64,000 nt of DNA from Symbiodinium natans (taxonomy: Eukaryota; Sar; Dinophyceae; Suessiales; Symbiodiniaceae): the NCBI GenBank assembly GCA_905221605.1, contig CAJNDS010001558.1, positions 417,001 through 481,000 of the forward strand, given 5' to 3'. Position 1 is the first letter of the stretch, and every line of letters begins with the position of its first letter. A program made the position numbers and the translations under genes. Under the pieces are notes generated by a model. It was given only the letters and a program-made list of their open reading frames with translations, was not told where the DNA came from and searched no databases. Below, piece by piece: positions 1 to 10,869 of this stretch.

Positions 1-44
1 AGAGTCTAGAGCACCAAGGCTTTGAGGGCTTGGGGTTGCGGGCG

Positions 45-112
45 TAGGGTTTAGGGTTTAGGGTTTGGGGTTTAGGGCTTGGGGTTTAGGGTTTGGGGTT
101 TAGTAGGGTTTT
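45..112 (+). repeat. interstitial telomeric repeat, TTTAGGG orientation
   Basis: Consecutive TTTAGGG and TTTGGGG units. It is the first of a series of arrays that alternate in orientation through the first 3.4 kb. The sequence between here and 540 is AT-rich, has a short CA run near 391, and holds no convincing gene. Confidence 0.9.
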
Positions 113-540
113 AGTTTGTCCCATATCCAGGTCCACCGCCGCAACCCCATTTGGAGAGAAGGCACCCTCTTGTCAAAGCTGTTGCCGAACTTTGCAAGCC
201 TGGGACGGCTTCGCAAAAGCTGGGTCCAGTAACTTCGGACTATTATATATGTATATGTATATATATATCATATACATGATTCCATATATCTAAGTTGTGT
301 TCATGCACCGCATCCTATTATTATGTTCAGGAATTTACATGCTATTATCAGGTGTAGACATTCAAAGGAACAAATAAACTTTGAAATAACACACACACAC
401 ACACATCTAAACAAAAAATGGTGTGTATATTATAAACGTACACACACACATATGAACACACATGAACACGCCTCAACAGTGTTCACTGAACACAGATGAC
501 ATGACATGAAAAATGAACTGACATGACATTACATGGCATG

Positions 541-617
541 GATGGCAATGGCAATGGCAATGGCAATGGCAATGGCAATGGCAATGGCAATGGCAATGGC
601 AATGGCAGTGGCAATCA
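541..617 (+). repeat. ATGGCA hexanucleotide microsatellite
   Basis: About a dozen near-perfect copies of a six-base unit. Six is a multiple of three, so every frame stays open and gives false dipeptide ORFs. Confidence 0.95.
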
Positions 618-644
618 TGGCGTGACACGCACACAGAGACAGAC

Positions 645-845
645 ATGTGTATATGTATATATGTATATATGCATATATGTGTATATGTATATATGTATAT
701 ATGTATATATGTATATATGTATATATGTGTATATGTATATGTGTATATATGTATATATGTATATATGTATATATGTATATATGTATATATGTATATATGT
801 GTATATGTATATATGTATATATGTAAATATGTATATACATATGTA
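645..845 (+). repeat. ATATATGT microsatellite, about 200 bp
   Basis: Octamer-based TA/GT repeat with occasional GTGTATAT variants. Several long ORFs of alternating Tyr/Ile/His/Val read through it on both strands; these are repeat artefacts. Confidence 0.95.
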
Positions 846-2133
846 CACATAGAGATAGATGACTAGAAAACTGCAATGTGCTTCCTTTGTTTAACCCTGA
901 TACTTGAATCCGAATTCAAAACAAGTCTCCAAACCCCTCAATCCGAAACCCTGTAAAGGTCTAAACACTTCTAAACCCTAAACCCTAAACCCTAAACTCT
1001 AAGCCCTTAAACCCTAATCCTGAAGAAACCCTATACCCTAAACCCTAAGCTGCCCCAAAACCTCAAGCCTAAGCCCTACACCCGATACCCGCTTCTCTGA
1101 TATAGATTGAACCCTGGAGCACCCTGAACCCTAAACCCCTAACCCACAAGCCGCTCGCGCCAGAGCCAGACATCCTTGTAGGGTTTAGGGTTTAGGGTTT
1201 AAGGTTCAGGGTTTAGGCTTAGGGTTTTAGGGCTAGCCCTAAAATCCCAAACCCCGCACACAAAGGAGACTGAGCTGTTGAGGTTGGCCGGAGGCTCATT
1301 CCCCCCTAAACCCTAAACACTAAACACTGAACCCTAAACCCTAAACCCTACCCTAAACCCCGCCTGGGCCTCAACTCCACTGTCCAACTCCCGGTAATGG
1401 GAACCTCCAGTCAATTCTGAATCTTGCGCTTCGGGTTTTTAGGGCTTCGGGGGATTTAGGGTTAGGAAGGTGGGGTCTTAGGGCTTTAGGAATTTAGGCT
1501 TTAGGGTTAAAGGGGGAGTTAGGGTTTAGGAATTTAGGGCTTAGGGTTTAGGGGGATTTAGGGTTTAGGAATCTAGGGTTTTGGGGTTTAGTACGAGGGC
1601 GTACTGAAGCCATGAGCATCGCCCTACATCTTGAGTAGCCCCGGACCTAAGCCCAAAACCCGTTAAAAGCTCATACCTTCGCAAGCGCGAAGCTGAGCCT
1701 AAACCCCAAACCCCAAACCCTAAATCCTAAACTGTGAACCCTACACCCCAAACCCTGAAACGCGACACAACCGGAACCTGACCCACTGCAAGCCGTCGAA
1801 GGCGCGGGCAGGAGCTGCCCAGACTGCGACCCCAGGTTTAGGGTTTAGGGTTTAGGGTTCAGGGTTTAGGGTTCAGGGATCAGGGTTTTTTGGGGTTAAG
1901 TTAGGTTGTTAGAGTTGTGTGGGCCCAGGCTTTCAGAGGTGTCGGGCTTCCGCATGCTGCGGTCCTTACGCCTCAGTCGTGCAAACTGGCCTCCTGGAAT
2001 GCCGGGTTCCCTAAACCCTAAACTCCCTAAACTCCCTAAACTCCCTAAACTCCTTAAACCCTAAACCCGCTCAAATCCCTAAAGTCCCTAAACTCCCTAA
2101 GCTCCCTAAACCCTGAACCCGAGGCCCTAAAAG

Positions 2134-2177
2134 GGTTGCCTCCACGGCCGGCTTCTTGGAGACGCGGTGTGCGTCCT
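2134..2177 (-). CDS. possible small exon, unknown product
   Basis: Read on the minus strand, an AG acceptor at CTCGAG is followed by an open frame DAHRVSKKPAVEATL, with mostly G or C at third positions, that runs into a telomeric array. No family is recognisable. The call rests only on codon bias and the acceptor. Confidence 0.35.
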
Positions 2178-3680
2178 CGAGATTCAAAACCCAGGCTATA
2201 AAGCATGGTGGGGTCCTATACGAGGGTTTAAGAGTTGGGGTTGAGGGTTGAGGGTTGAGAGGGTTGAGAGGGTTGAGAGGATTGAGAGGGTTGAGGGGTT
2301 GAGGGTGTTTAGGGTGTTAGGGTTTAGGCATTTCAAATTTAGCCGGACTATTTTCCAGACCCGGCACAACTAGGGGCCTCATTGGCTTTGTTGAGCCTTC
2401 TTGGGTCGCGCGAATGCAGTGTAGCACCCCACCACATGCCCATAACGCGGGCTTGCTGAAGGAGCCCACACGACATGAACACACAAACTCCCCGGAAAAG
2501 GTCACCACAACTATGCTGATGGCTTTTGATGTGGGTTAAGATCCCTAAACCCGAAAAACCTAAAACCAAGGGACTCTACCTACCCCTGATATTGAACCCA
2601 CCAAGCCCCAAGCAACCTCCCATTCAGAGCCCCCCACAAAAGGACTCGCATTCAGAACCTACACCCTAGAACCCTAAACCCGAAACCCTAAACCCGAAAC
2701 CCCAAACCCCCCAAAGCCCGCCCAAAGGCCTCCCCCCCCCCCACCCCTCCCCCCCAAATGTGGCCTCCGGATCCAGGAAGGACACGAAGGCAAAGGATTG
2801 TGGCTCCTCAGGGACTCAGGGAGTTCAGGCTTGAAGGGCGTTGGGGGTTTAGGGTTTAGGGTTTAGGGTTTAGGGTTTAGGGTTTAGGGTTTAGGGTTTA
2901 GGGTTTTAGGCTTAGGGCTTAGGGTTTAGGGTTTAGGGTTTAGGGTTCAGAGGGCTTTGGGGGCTTTAGGGTTTTAGGGTGGGCTTTCGGGTTTAGGGTT
3001 TAGCGTCAAGGGGGCCTGAGGGCTCAGGGGGTTTGAGGCGGGTGCTCCAAACTGCGCGGAGCCTCGGCTTCGCCCCCAAGCTGAGGTTTCAGGGCATAAA
3101 GGGTTTATAGGGTGTAGGGACAGGACTTCCTGGTACGGCATTTTCGGCTTCTGGGATTGGTTCTTTTCGGGACAGTACAGCACTTTCAGCACTTGAGGAC
3201 TATAGGGTCCAGAGTTTTTTCTTTACGTGTTGCGCGCCTGTGTATACAGGCACATCGAACCCTAAACCCTAAACCTAAACCGTAAGCCCTGCACCCTGCC
3301 CACCACTCCTGCGTCGTCGGGCGCCTGGGGATTCGAGCACCTCGGCGCTCTTCATCCCCCAATTTTAGGGCTTAGGGCTTAGGGCTTAGGGTTGCGATCC
3401 CTGGACCCTAGCATGTCCTTAGCCTAAACGCCTAGTCTGAGGTTTAGGGGTTGTGGTTTAGGAGTCAGGGGTTAGGGGTTAGGGGTTAGGGGCCAGGGGT
3501 TAGGGTTTAGGGCTCAGGGTTTAGGGTTTGGGGTTTAGGGTTTGGGGTTTGGGGTTTAGGGTTTGGCATGCCTGCGCTGACATGAGCCCTGAACCCTAGA
3601 CCACACTCACACGCAACTTAGGTTTGCCAAGAACCTGAGGCTAAAATGAGCAGTGCCTTGCTTTCATTAGCCTGACAAGT

Positions 3681-3787
3681 TGGGATGTTCCCCCTTTTAC
3701 TAACCGTCCTTAATAGGGACTATAGTACCCCCTAGCACAATCCCTATCAAGGACTAAGGACTGTTAGTTAAAGGGCGAACATCCCAC
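3681..3787. mobile_element. MITE-like element, family A copy 1
   Basis: A 107-bp sequence with terminal inverted repeats of roughly 30 bases. The left end starts TGGGATGTTCCCCCTTTTAC, and the right end is its imperfect complement. The middle holds TATAGTACCCC. Related copies are at 9087-9190 and 17823-17913. No transposase is present, so it would be non-autonomous. Confidence 0.75.
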
Positions 3788-4455
3788 TGAAAGGCATGGA
3801 GCACGGGCAAGAATCCGGAGGTAGACTAAACAATACCTCAGACAGCCCTCCGCACTCGGCACAAGCCGGAAACCACCAAGCCCTATCCCTGAAACCCCTT
3901 GGGGGTTTATAGGGTTTTGGGGTTTAGGGCCCTAAACCCTAAACCCCAAGCCCGGCACGTTTCCCAGTAACTTAGAAACTCAAAACGGTCCTGCAAAACC
4001 CTAAACCCTAAACCCTAAACCCTAAACCCTAAACTTGAAGCGCTTAGGGGGGTTTGACGACAGGGGAAGTAGGGTGCGACTTATGGTGCCCCCCAGAACA
4101 TAAAAGTTTAGAGAAACCTAACCCAAAACCCAAAACCCTAAACCCTAAACCCCAAATCCAGGGGCTTGGTTGGGATTGGGGTTTTGAGCTGTGAGGCTTG
4201 AGATGTAGGGCTGGATGGCTTCAGCTTTTGGGTTTCCGGGTTTGGGGTTCCGCCCCGCGACTGTGGGCGTGGACCAATATATAGCTTAGGGTTTAGGGTT
4301 TAGGGTTTAGGGTTTAGGGTTTAGGGTTTAGGGTTTAGGGTCTAGGGGTCTAGGGTCTAGGGTCTAGGGTCTAGGGTCTAGGGTCTCGGGTTTGGGGTTT
4401 GGGGTTTGGGGTTTAGAAGTTGAAGGGGCTGGCTTGGCTGGGGGCCCACACAGAC

Positions 4456-4521
4456 CACCATGCCTCGGCCGAGGCAAGGCGCACCGAGGCAAGTCGGAAA
4501 CAGACAGGGGCCGTAGAGAGG
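4456..4521 (+). CDS. possible small exon, unknown product
   Basis: Plus-strand frame ASAEARRTEASRKQTGAVER, rich in Ala and Arg, ending at AGG followed by GTTTGG, a telomere-like donor. Telomeric arrays flank it on both sides. The product is unknown. Confidence 0.3.
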
Positions 4522-4931
4522 GTTTGGGGTTTAGGGTTTAGGGTTTCGGGTTTAAGGTTTAAGGTATGCAGGGCCACTTTCTCAAACCCTCTTCAAACTT
4601 AAACCCGAAACTGTCAAAAGTCCCACACCTCATCTCGCAAAGACTCTCGACTGATGATCTGTCATCCCAAAACTGAGCTGCACCTTCGGTTAGAGGACGC
4701 TCCGAAACCCCATAGGGGTTTAGGGTTTAGGGTTTAGGGCCGAGGGTTTAGGGCCGAAGAAGAATACGCCTTCAGCTCGAAACCCAGAACAGTCCCAGAA
4801 CCCTCTAACCCTAACCCTGAAGCCCCGCAAAGCCTTCAAAGCCCGAAACTCTGGAACCTACACCCTAATCTTCAGATCTTGCGGCGGCGGATCTACTAAA
4901 GATCTCTGTTTTTGTGTCTGTGTGTCTTGTC

Positions 4932-5011
4932 TGTCTTGTCCTGTCCTGTCCTGTCCTGTCCTGTCCTGTCCTGTCCTGTCCTGTCCTGTCCTGTCCTGTC
5001 CTGTCCTGTCT
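4932..5011 (+). repeat. GTCCT pentanucleotide microsatellite
   Basis: About 14 tandem copies of a five-base unit, followed by degenerate TGTGTCTG sequence. Confidence 0.95.
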
Positions 5012-5117
5012 GGTCTGTGTGTCTGCGTGTCTGTGCGTCCGTGTGTCTGTGTCTGAGTGTGTGCGTGAGCACTCACCGGTGTGCGTGCGTGAGTGCGTGA
5101 GTGTCTGTGCGCGTGTC

Positions 5118-5138
5118 TGCGCGCGCGCGCGCGCGCGC

Positions 5139-5231
<93 letters not shown>

Positions 5232-5255
5232 TGCGCGCGCGCGCGGGTGTGTGTG

Positions 5256-5288
<33 letters not shown>

Positions 5289-5292
5289 CTGC
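5118..5292 (+). repeat. compound GC/GT dinucleotide microsatellite
   Basis: A GC run, about 45 GT units, a second GC run, then GT again. Alternating purine-pyrimidine runs of this length can form Z-DNA. Cys/Val and His/Thr ORFs over it are artefacts. The following 5341-5730 is AT-rich spacer where I see no gene. Confidence 0.95.
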
Positions 5293-5731
5293 GTGCTCTA
5301 TTTTTAACTTTTTAAAAGGTGTGTTGGCTACTCGTATCACTAAACGTTAGGGGCCTGGTTTGTGACTTAAAGGGCTGGCAGGCTCAGGGATTTGGGATAC
5401 TGGGCTCCTGGTTTCATTATTGGGGATTAGGGACAGGGCTCAATTAGTATCTGCTAACAACAATACGAGTTTCTTGATAAACCACAATCAATCAGAAACT
5501 CTCCTGAAAGGGACCAGCAGCCCGTATCTGGTTTACTATAGATTCTAAACCCCGAAGGCCCTAAGCTTTACTCCCGTGAGAACCTTCTTAATAAATACAT
5601 ATATACATATATATTTCTTTCATGTTCCCTTGAGGTTTACATATATAAACACAAACAAGAAAACCTTATAATCCCTTGCGTTTTATAAACATAAGCACAA
5701 ACAATAAGACCCAAGCTACAGTAAGCCCCTG

Positions 5732-5795
5732 TGACCAAGGGCGGAACCGAAGCTGGCGAAGGCCTCGATGAGAGCCTGGAGGTACTTCGCGGAAA
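5732..5795 (-). CDS. possible small exon, unknown product
   Basis: On the minus strand, directly after a telomeric GGGTTTAGGG, an open frame reads KYLQALIEAFASFGSALG, an amphipathic stretch. The plus strand also has a frame here (KLAKASMRAWRYFAE), so the strand is uncertain. From 5860 to 6118 I see only non-coding spacer. Confidence 0.35.
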
Positions 5796-6118
5796 CCCTA
5801 AACCCCAAACCCTAAACCCTAAACCCTACACCCTAAACCCTGAACCCTAAACCGTGTCAACCCGCCGTCACGCCAATTTTCTTTCCGCAGCTTTCGCAAA
5901 TGCGGCTTGATGCTCCTCCTACTGGTCATCTCCACTTCTCAATCGAAGTGAAACTTCAATGCAGGAGCACATCGATTGTGAACATCATAGCTCATTGATA
6001 AGTCCTGTGTGGGACGTGACAACCCGAGTGTGCCAACTTTGTGAATCGTTGTCGTTCGCTAGCGTTCTCAACAACACATCTCAAAGATCCTCAAAGGCCC
6101 GGAGACGGTGAACAGAAC

Positions 6119-6333
6119 TTAGATCCGCGGAACATCTGCAGTGACACACTCAGTCGTCTCAGGGCAGAGAAACATTTCCAGGTACTCTAAGTCGCTCCTT
6201 GCCCTTTTCAGCTGTACAAAGTCCTGTGCCCTGTCAAAATAAACGCCTTCATGGCGCCACGATACTGGCATGGGCTCAGAGGGATTGAAACTGTGGTTCC
6301 GCAGCATGTGCGAGCGTGTGCTCTTTGCACTCC
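6119..6333 (-). CDS. probable terminal exon, unknown product
   Basis: An open frame of 71 codons ends at TAA at 6119. It starts after a good 3' splice site, a T-rich tract then TTTTGGCAG, leaving two bases before the first full codon, so the exon is 215 bases. The C-terminal part includes RAQDFVQLKRARSDLEYLEM and CPETTECVTADVPRI. There is no telomeric repeat inside. It lies just downstream of the methyltransferase gene on the same strand but in a different phase, and the methyltransferase has its own stop, so it is probably a separate gene or an alternative exon. No family recognised. Confidence 0.5.
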
Positions 6334-6477
6334 CTGCCAAAACTGTAAAAGCAAATTGAAACTGTTAAAAGATTCCAGTGCGAAAGAGCCGCACTTCTAG
6401 TCTAGTCGAATTCATAGGAGAGGAGGCCTTCGGAAGGTTGGCCCGCACGATCTGGCACAAGGAGCTTTGTCAAGCTC

Positions 6478-7662
6478 TCAGATCTCATGATGCACATCGC
6501 TTGTTGCCCTCTTGCGGCCCACAAACATTCCCTGAATGATTTTGCCTTCCTTGGCAAGCTGTGCCATGAACTCAAAGTCAGAGATCAACTTGTTGTAAGC
6601 TTCTTCATCCCAGTTCAACAACTTCTTTGCATCATAGACGGCCTGCAACTTCAGCATGTGCAAATAGCTGTTCATGGCAGGTGAGAAGCGGCCACTGTTC
6701 TCAGCAGTCTCAACCTCAAAACCTGCCTTCCTCAGCATTTGAGCATACTCCTCCACTGTTGGGATGGCAGGGAATGTCATCAGGCTCAGAAATTTCTGCG
6801 CCTCTGCATCAGACAGACCTTCGCCCTCGATCCAGTCAGTAAACATGACTTTTCCTCCGGGCTTGACGATGCGAGCAGCCTGGTCGATGATCAGCTGCTT
6901 GTCAGGCATGTAGCACCAAGCATCCTTGCTGTACACAAAATCAGCGGAGGCGTCCTGAGCGATAGGAAACGTTTCGAGCGTGATATGACATGCCACTCTG
7001 GTATATGAACAGGTACAAAGGAACGCAATACGCACGACATCTGCATAAGTTTGCATCGCTAGTCGCATGAACGCTTGCATGTGCTGCTACGACCTCGCAT
7101 CTGCCCAACTGCTTCCTACTATAGGGGCCTCAATAATTAGAATAGGGTTTGGGGGGTTACTATAGTATAATTTCAAGGGACCCGAAGGAAATGTTAAATA
7201 TTCTGACCCTATATTATTTAAATTGGAGCCCCAAGTGTCAGGGAGGCCGTTCTCCAAGGAGTTCTTGTTGATGAACTTGATCTTGTCACCGAGCCCCTCC
7301 TCCTCTGTCCTCTGTCTGCCCGTCTCCACCACAGACTTCGTGAGGTCCACGCCAATCATCGAGTCCACTCCTGCAAGGCGAACCAGGCAGCGCATGCCTC
7401 CGCCGTTGTTGCAGTTCAACTCAACTCCCTTCATCCCGGGCCCCACATGAGCTCTCTCAGCCAGTTCCAAGGTGGAAGATGCGCCGCCAATGTCAATCTG
7501 CTTGCCCATGACCAGTTCCCACACCTTCTGCTCCGGACCGCTGTAGCACTTTGCAACCGCATCTGCACTGGCTGCCTCTTGGTCTTGCAGGATTTTCATG
7601 GTGCGGCTGCACCAAAGGCTTGAGAACGCAACCAACCAAGCGGCGATCCGCACGAACACCAT
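6478..7662 (-). CDS. SAM-dependent methyltransferase, two exons
   Basis: Exon 1 is 7240-7662 and exon 2 is 6478-6954, giving about 299 residues. The start is the ATG at 7660-7662 in the favourable context GACGCCATGG; the frame is open upstream only to a TTG. Residues 1-20 (MVFVRIAAWLVAFSSLW) look like a signal anchor or targeting segment. The body matches the class I, UbiE/phosphoethanolamine-type methyltransferase layout: a degenerate motif I (GVELNCNNGGGMRCLV), the acidic post-I strand (DSMIGVDLT), then DASADFVYSKDAWCYMPDK, and the post-catalytic VKPGGKVMFTDW strand. Motif I lacks the usual GxGxG, so binding strength is uncertain. Substrate unknown. The intron (6955-7239, 285 bases) ends in CAG, but its 5' boundary is GA (or an ambiguous ACA), with GAC at both exon junctions. 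GA-AG introns are a known dinoflagellate feature. Confidence 0.85.
7119..7222. mobile_element. MITE-like element, family C copy 1, inside an intron
   Basis: It lies wholly inside the methyltransferase intron, 17 bases from its donor. Read on the minus strand it matches 12286-12391 over its length; the best block is CCTATTCTAATTATT, then T or G, then AGGCCCCTATAGTA. Further copies are at 49164-49317 (interrupted by a telomeric array) and 44244-44290 (partial). Confidence 0.75.
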
Positions 7663-7803
7663 GGCGTCTTGTGGTGCGCTGAGGTCGTCTCTATCTGCCA
7701 GACGAGAGGCAGACAAAGCAAGCTAAAAATCGAGCTTCGGTGGTCACTCTCACGTGCGAACGCGACACTCTTTCAGTTCAAAGCCGCAGTTCCACAAGAA
7801 ATC

Positions 7804-7875
7804 CCCTAAACCCTAAACCCTAAACCCTAAACCCCAGACCCTAAACCCCAAACCCCAAACCCTAAACCCTAACCG
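7804..7875 (-). repeat. interstitial telomeric repeat, CCCTAAA orientation
   Basis: Mixed CCCTAAA and CCCCAAA units downstream of the methyltransferase start. The next 120 bases, to the MITE at 7997, show no supported gene. Confidence 0.9.
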
Positions 7876-7996
7876 AAACCACAAGAGCAGATGCAGCACC
7901 AACAGCCTCACACGCTCTTCATGCCATGCAGGCCCCACAAACTGTCACAGCCGGGCACCCGAAGTCACCAAGCGCCCCATCTTCTGCAAACAAGCA

Positions 7997-8114
7997 CTAG
8001 ACCCAGGAGTAGCCGACTGATAAAGAGGGTGCCCCTTTTGGGATTTAAGGGGATTATAAGGGGGGCCCCCAAAACCTTAACACGAGGAAAAAAGGGGCCC
8101 ACTCCGGGTCCTAG
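7997..8114. mobile_element. MITE-like element, family B copy 1
   Basis: Ends read CTAGACCCAGGAGTAG and, inverted, CTAGGACCCGGAGTGG, consistent with TA target duplications around a GACCCGGGAGTA terminal repeat. The inside has the family marker GGGTGCCCCTTTTGGGATTT and an AAGGGG palindrome. Copies 2 and 3 are at 26951-27060 and 43646-43761. Confidence 0.75.
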
Positions 8115-8341
8115 AGGACTAACAAAAAACAAGGGCCTCGCCCAGGGCCCGGAGTGCAGAATCGGTACATCTGACGCCCCGCTCAAGCCCCCTTCAGGGC
8201 TTGTCTTTCGGCTTCGGGTCGGCAGAGGATTTGGGGAAAACGGGTTGAGGCTAAACCCTAACCCTAAATCCTAAACCCCAAACCCTAAACCCCAAACCCC
8301 AAACCCTAAACCCTAAACCCTAACCCTAAACCCTATACCCC

Positions 8342-8436
8342 CTCAAGCACGGGATCATGCTGGGCCGCGCCTGCTCGGTCAAGAACGCTCCCAGGGGTGG
8401 CGCCCCCGGGACATCTTCCCACTGCACGTGGACGTC
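8342..8436 (-). CDS. probable small exon, unknown product
   Basis: Minus strand: acceptor AATGTCAG, then an open frame starting DVHVQWEDVPGAPPLGAFLT, with about 85% G/C at third positions, ending near a GTATAG donor. A competing plus-strand frame (RPRDIFPLHVDVLTFYPEPE) has weaker codon bias, so the strand is not certain. Telomeric arrays lie on both sides. Confidence 0.45.
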
Positions 8437-8463
8437 CTGACATTCTACCCTGAACCCGAAGTT

Positions 8464-8600
8464 GGGTTTAGGGTTTAGGGTTTGGGGTTTGGGGGTTAGG
8501 GTTTAGGGTTTAGGGTTTAGGGTTTAGGGTTTAGGGTTTAGGGTTTAGGGTTTAGGGTTTAGGGTTTAGGGTTTAGGGTTTAGGGTTTAGGGTTTAGAAA
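8464..8600 (+). repeat. long TTTAGGG array
   Basis: About 18 nearly perfect TTTAGGG units. A CCCTAAA array follows at 8771-8835. The DNA between them shows nothing I can name. Confidence 0.95.
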
Positions 8601-9086
8601 CCGTGAACCGCACTGGCCGTTAAATGCCCGAACCGCTTCTTGCAGGTCACTCCAGCGCAGCATTTCCTTCAAACCTTCGGTGCATGAGGCTTGCTCGAAA
8701 CTGGGGGTCTTTGGAGGGCGGAAGGGGATGTCCAATTTACACAAGGGATTCCTTTGTAAGAGGTAGCTTTAAACCCTAAACCCTAAACCCTAAACCCTAA
8801 ACCCTAAACCCTAAACCCTAAACCCTAAACCCGAATGTGCTGTTTTCATGAGCCGTAGGAGTCGAGTTTGAAGCTGCAAACTGGTTGGGGTAGGTAGCCT
8901 AGGAGGGTTGTAACAGAAGCCAAGGGACACCTCCTATTGTGAAGCTATGGCATGTCGGTAGAAGCTGCATCAGGCATACTTAACAAAGGCGCTCTGCCTG
9001 CGTCTGCAGTAGCGCATCAGTTCACGCTACAACCTGCAGACGGGTTCACTTACAGGGACGAATTCCAATACACTATAAACCCTAGG

Positions 9087-9190
9087 GTTGGGATGTCCGC
9101 CCTTATGCTAACTGTCCTTCAAAAGGATTGTAGTACCCGTCTTACAATCCCCATTAAAGAGCTGTTCGTCTAAGGGGGAACATCCCAACC
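9087..9190. mobile_element. MITE-like element, family A copy 2
   Basis: Ends GGTTGGGATGTCCGCCCTTA and the inverted GGGTTGGGATGTTCCCCCTTA, sitting inside telomeric sequence (CCCTAGGG on the left, CCCATAACCCTAAA on the right). Confidence 0.75.
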
Positions 9191-9339
9191 CATAACCCTA
9201 AACCCTAAACCCTAAACCCTAAACCCTAAACCCTAGGGTTGGATCCCCAACCATCGCTACCGTCAGGTCCGTCAGGCCGCGCGCAGCTCGGAAGCAGTTG
9301 TCCCGCCCGCTTTGTGAGGTAAAGAAGACCCGAGCCTGG

Positions 9340-9435
9340 CTGTTTGGGGTTTGGGGTTTGGGGTTTAGGGTTTAGGGTTTAGGGTTTAGGGTTTAGGGTT
9401 AGGGTTTAGGGTTTAGGGTTTAGGGTTTAGGGTGT
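9340..9435 (+). repeat. TTTAGGG array
   Basis: TTTGGGG units pass into perfect TTTAGGG. From 9440 to 10100 there is only degenerate CCCTAAA-like sequence with a G run at 9717-9731, and no supported gene. Confidence 0.9.
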
Positions 9436-10153
9436 TTAGAGCTTACTACGTGCAGGATTGGGAAGGCTTCTTAGGGTTGAGGGATATGTCGCTTAACAAA
9501 ACTAAGAAGCCTCTAAAGCGCCTCATGAATCCTATAGGTACAGCAGAACTGTGCCGGATATTGCAGAACCCGAACCCTGAAGTCCTAAAGCACTAAAGCC
9601 TAAAGCACTCAAGCCCTGAAGCACACAAGACCCTAAACCCTCAGCCTTACAACCCTCATCCAAAGAGAGTGCGTCAAAAAGAGTCTTTGTAAGTTGAAGC
9701 CCCCCACCCCCCTTCCGGGGGGGGGGGGGGGACAGAGAGCAAGCAGGAGGCACACTACCCTAAATCCTGACTTCCGTAAACCCTCCACTCTCAACCCTTC
9801 AACCACACTGGGGAGCTTCCCCTACACAGCCACTCGAAAGCCCTAGAAACCCCGGATGAGCCCCTTCACAGTAACCCTAGATACCCTAAATACCCTGAAT
9901 ACCCTATATACCCTAAAAGCCCTAAATACCCTAAATCCCCTAAAAGCCCTAGACCCTTTAGCCCTGAAGCCAACCCTAAGGCCGAATTGACTTTTGTATT
10001 CTGGAATCCCTTGGGAGGCCTCTAACCAAGGAATCCGGCTAAGGGGGACGCCAGATACCCTAACTTCCTGGGATGTGTCTAGCCAAGGGTTTAGGGTTTA
10101 GGGGTAGCTGGGGTGAGCACAGTACAGGGATCCCATGTCGAACAACCTGCACG

Positions 10154-10229
10154 TGAGGCACTGCGGCCCACTCGCCTCCCCGCGCCAGTCGGTAGGGTCC
10201 GTCTCGTTCAGCAGCCATCGCACCTTGAC
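10154..10229 (-). CDS. probable small exon, unknown product
   Basis: Acceptor TTGTTGAG, then VKVRWLLNETDPTDWRGEAS and onward to the likely donor CAG/GTTGTT. Third positions are strongly G/C. If that donor is not used, the frame continues about 20 codons and stops in telomeric sequence. No family recognised. Confidence 0.55.
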
Positions 10230-10510
10230 CTCAACAAAACCCTAAACCCTAAACCCTAAACCCTAAACCCCTAAACCCCTAAAACCCTAAACCCAAAACC
10301 ATCTTGGGTTAGACTTTGGAACCTTGGGCATGTCATGGGGCCTACGAAGATGCCTTGCTGCATGGTAAAACACCTAGGAAGATGGCTTGGGAGAGGCTTT
10401 AGGAATTAGGGCTTCGGGGTTTAGGGGCTTAGGTGTTTAGGGTTTAGGGCTTTAGGGTTTTTAGGCTTTTAGGGTTTAGGGTTTAGGGTTTAGGGTGGGG
10501 ATGTTTGGCT

Positions 10511-10739
10511 TGGGGGGGGGGGGGGGGTTGGGGGGGGGTTGGGGGGGGGGTTGGGGGGGGGTTGGGGGGGGGGTTGGGGGGGGGGTTGGGGGGGGGGGTG
10601 GGGGGGGGGGGGTGGGGGGGGTGGGGGGGGGTTGGGGGGGGGTTGGGGGGGGGGTGGGGGGGGGTTGGGGGGGGGGGGGGGGGGTTGGGGGGGGGGGGGG
10701 GGTTGGGGGGGGGTTGGGGGGGGGTTGGGGGGGGGATGG
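10511..10739 (+). repeat. G-rich minisatellite, GGGGGGGGTT type
   Basis: About 230 bases of G runs of 7-17 broken by TT or single T. Long Gly/Trp/Val and Pro ORFs over it are artefacts. The strand can form multiple G-quadruplexes, and run lengths may be unreliable in any assembly. Confidence 0.95.
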
Positions 10740-10869
10740 GACATCTTCGGCCGGAGGGGCTAGGGTTTCGGGCTGTCTGCCGCAAAACGGGCCTGCTTGG
10801 AGGTTTCATAGGTGGTCTTGGGGTGGGCATGTCTGCATACCACTGCGCCCCGCTGACCGATGTATATAC

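Larger units (their letters stand above)
960..4860. repeat. mosaic of telomeric arrays alternating in orientation
   Basis: From 968 to 3395 the arrays alternate strictly between CCCTAAA and TTTAGGG (about 968 C, 1178 T, 1303 C, 1435 T, 1695 C, 1835 T, 2007 C, 2220 T, 2535 C, 2850 T, 3258 C, 3362 T), separated by islands of 50-250 bases. Islands at about 2760-2830 and 3037-3085 have weak exon-like frames that I cannot support further. Local pure variants occur, for example CTCCCTAAA at 2007-2055, GGGTTGAGA at 2231-2305 and TCTAGGG at 4340-4385. Confidence 0.85.

Noticed and set aside
473-876. Long ORFs rich in Tyr, Ile, His, Thr
   Set aside because: They read the ATATATGT and ATGGCA microsatellites on both strands.
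4858-5350. 160-codon His/Thr ORF and Cys/Val ORFs
   Set aside because: Pure products of GT, GC and GTCCT microsatellites.
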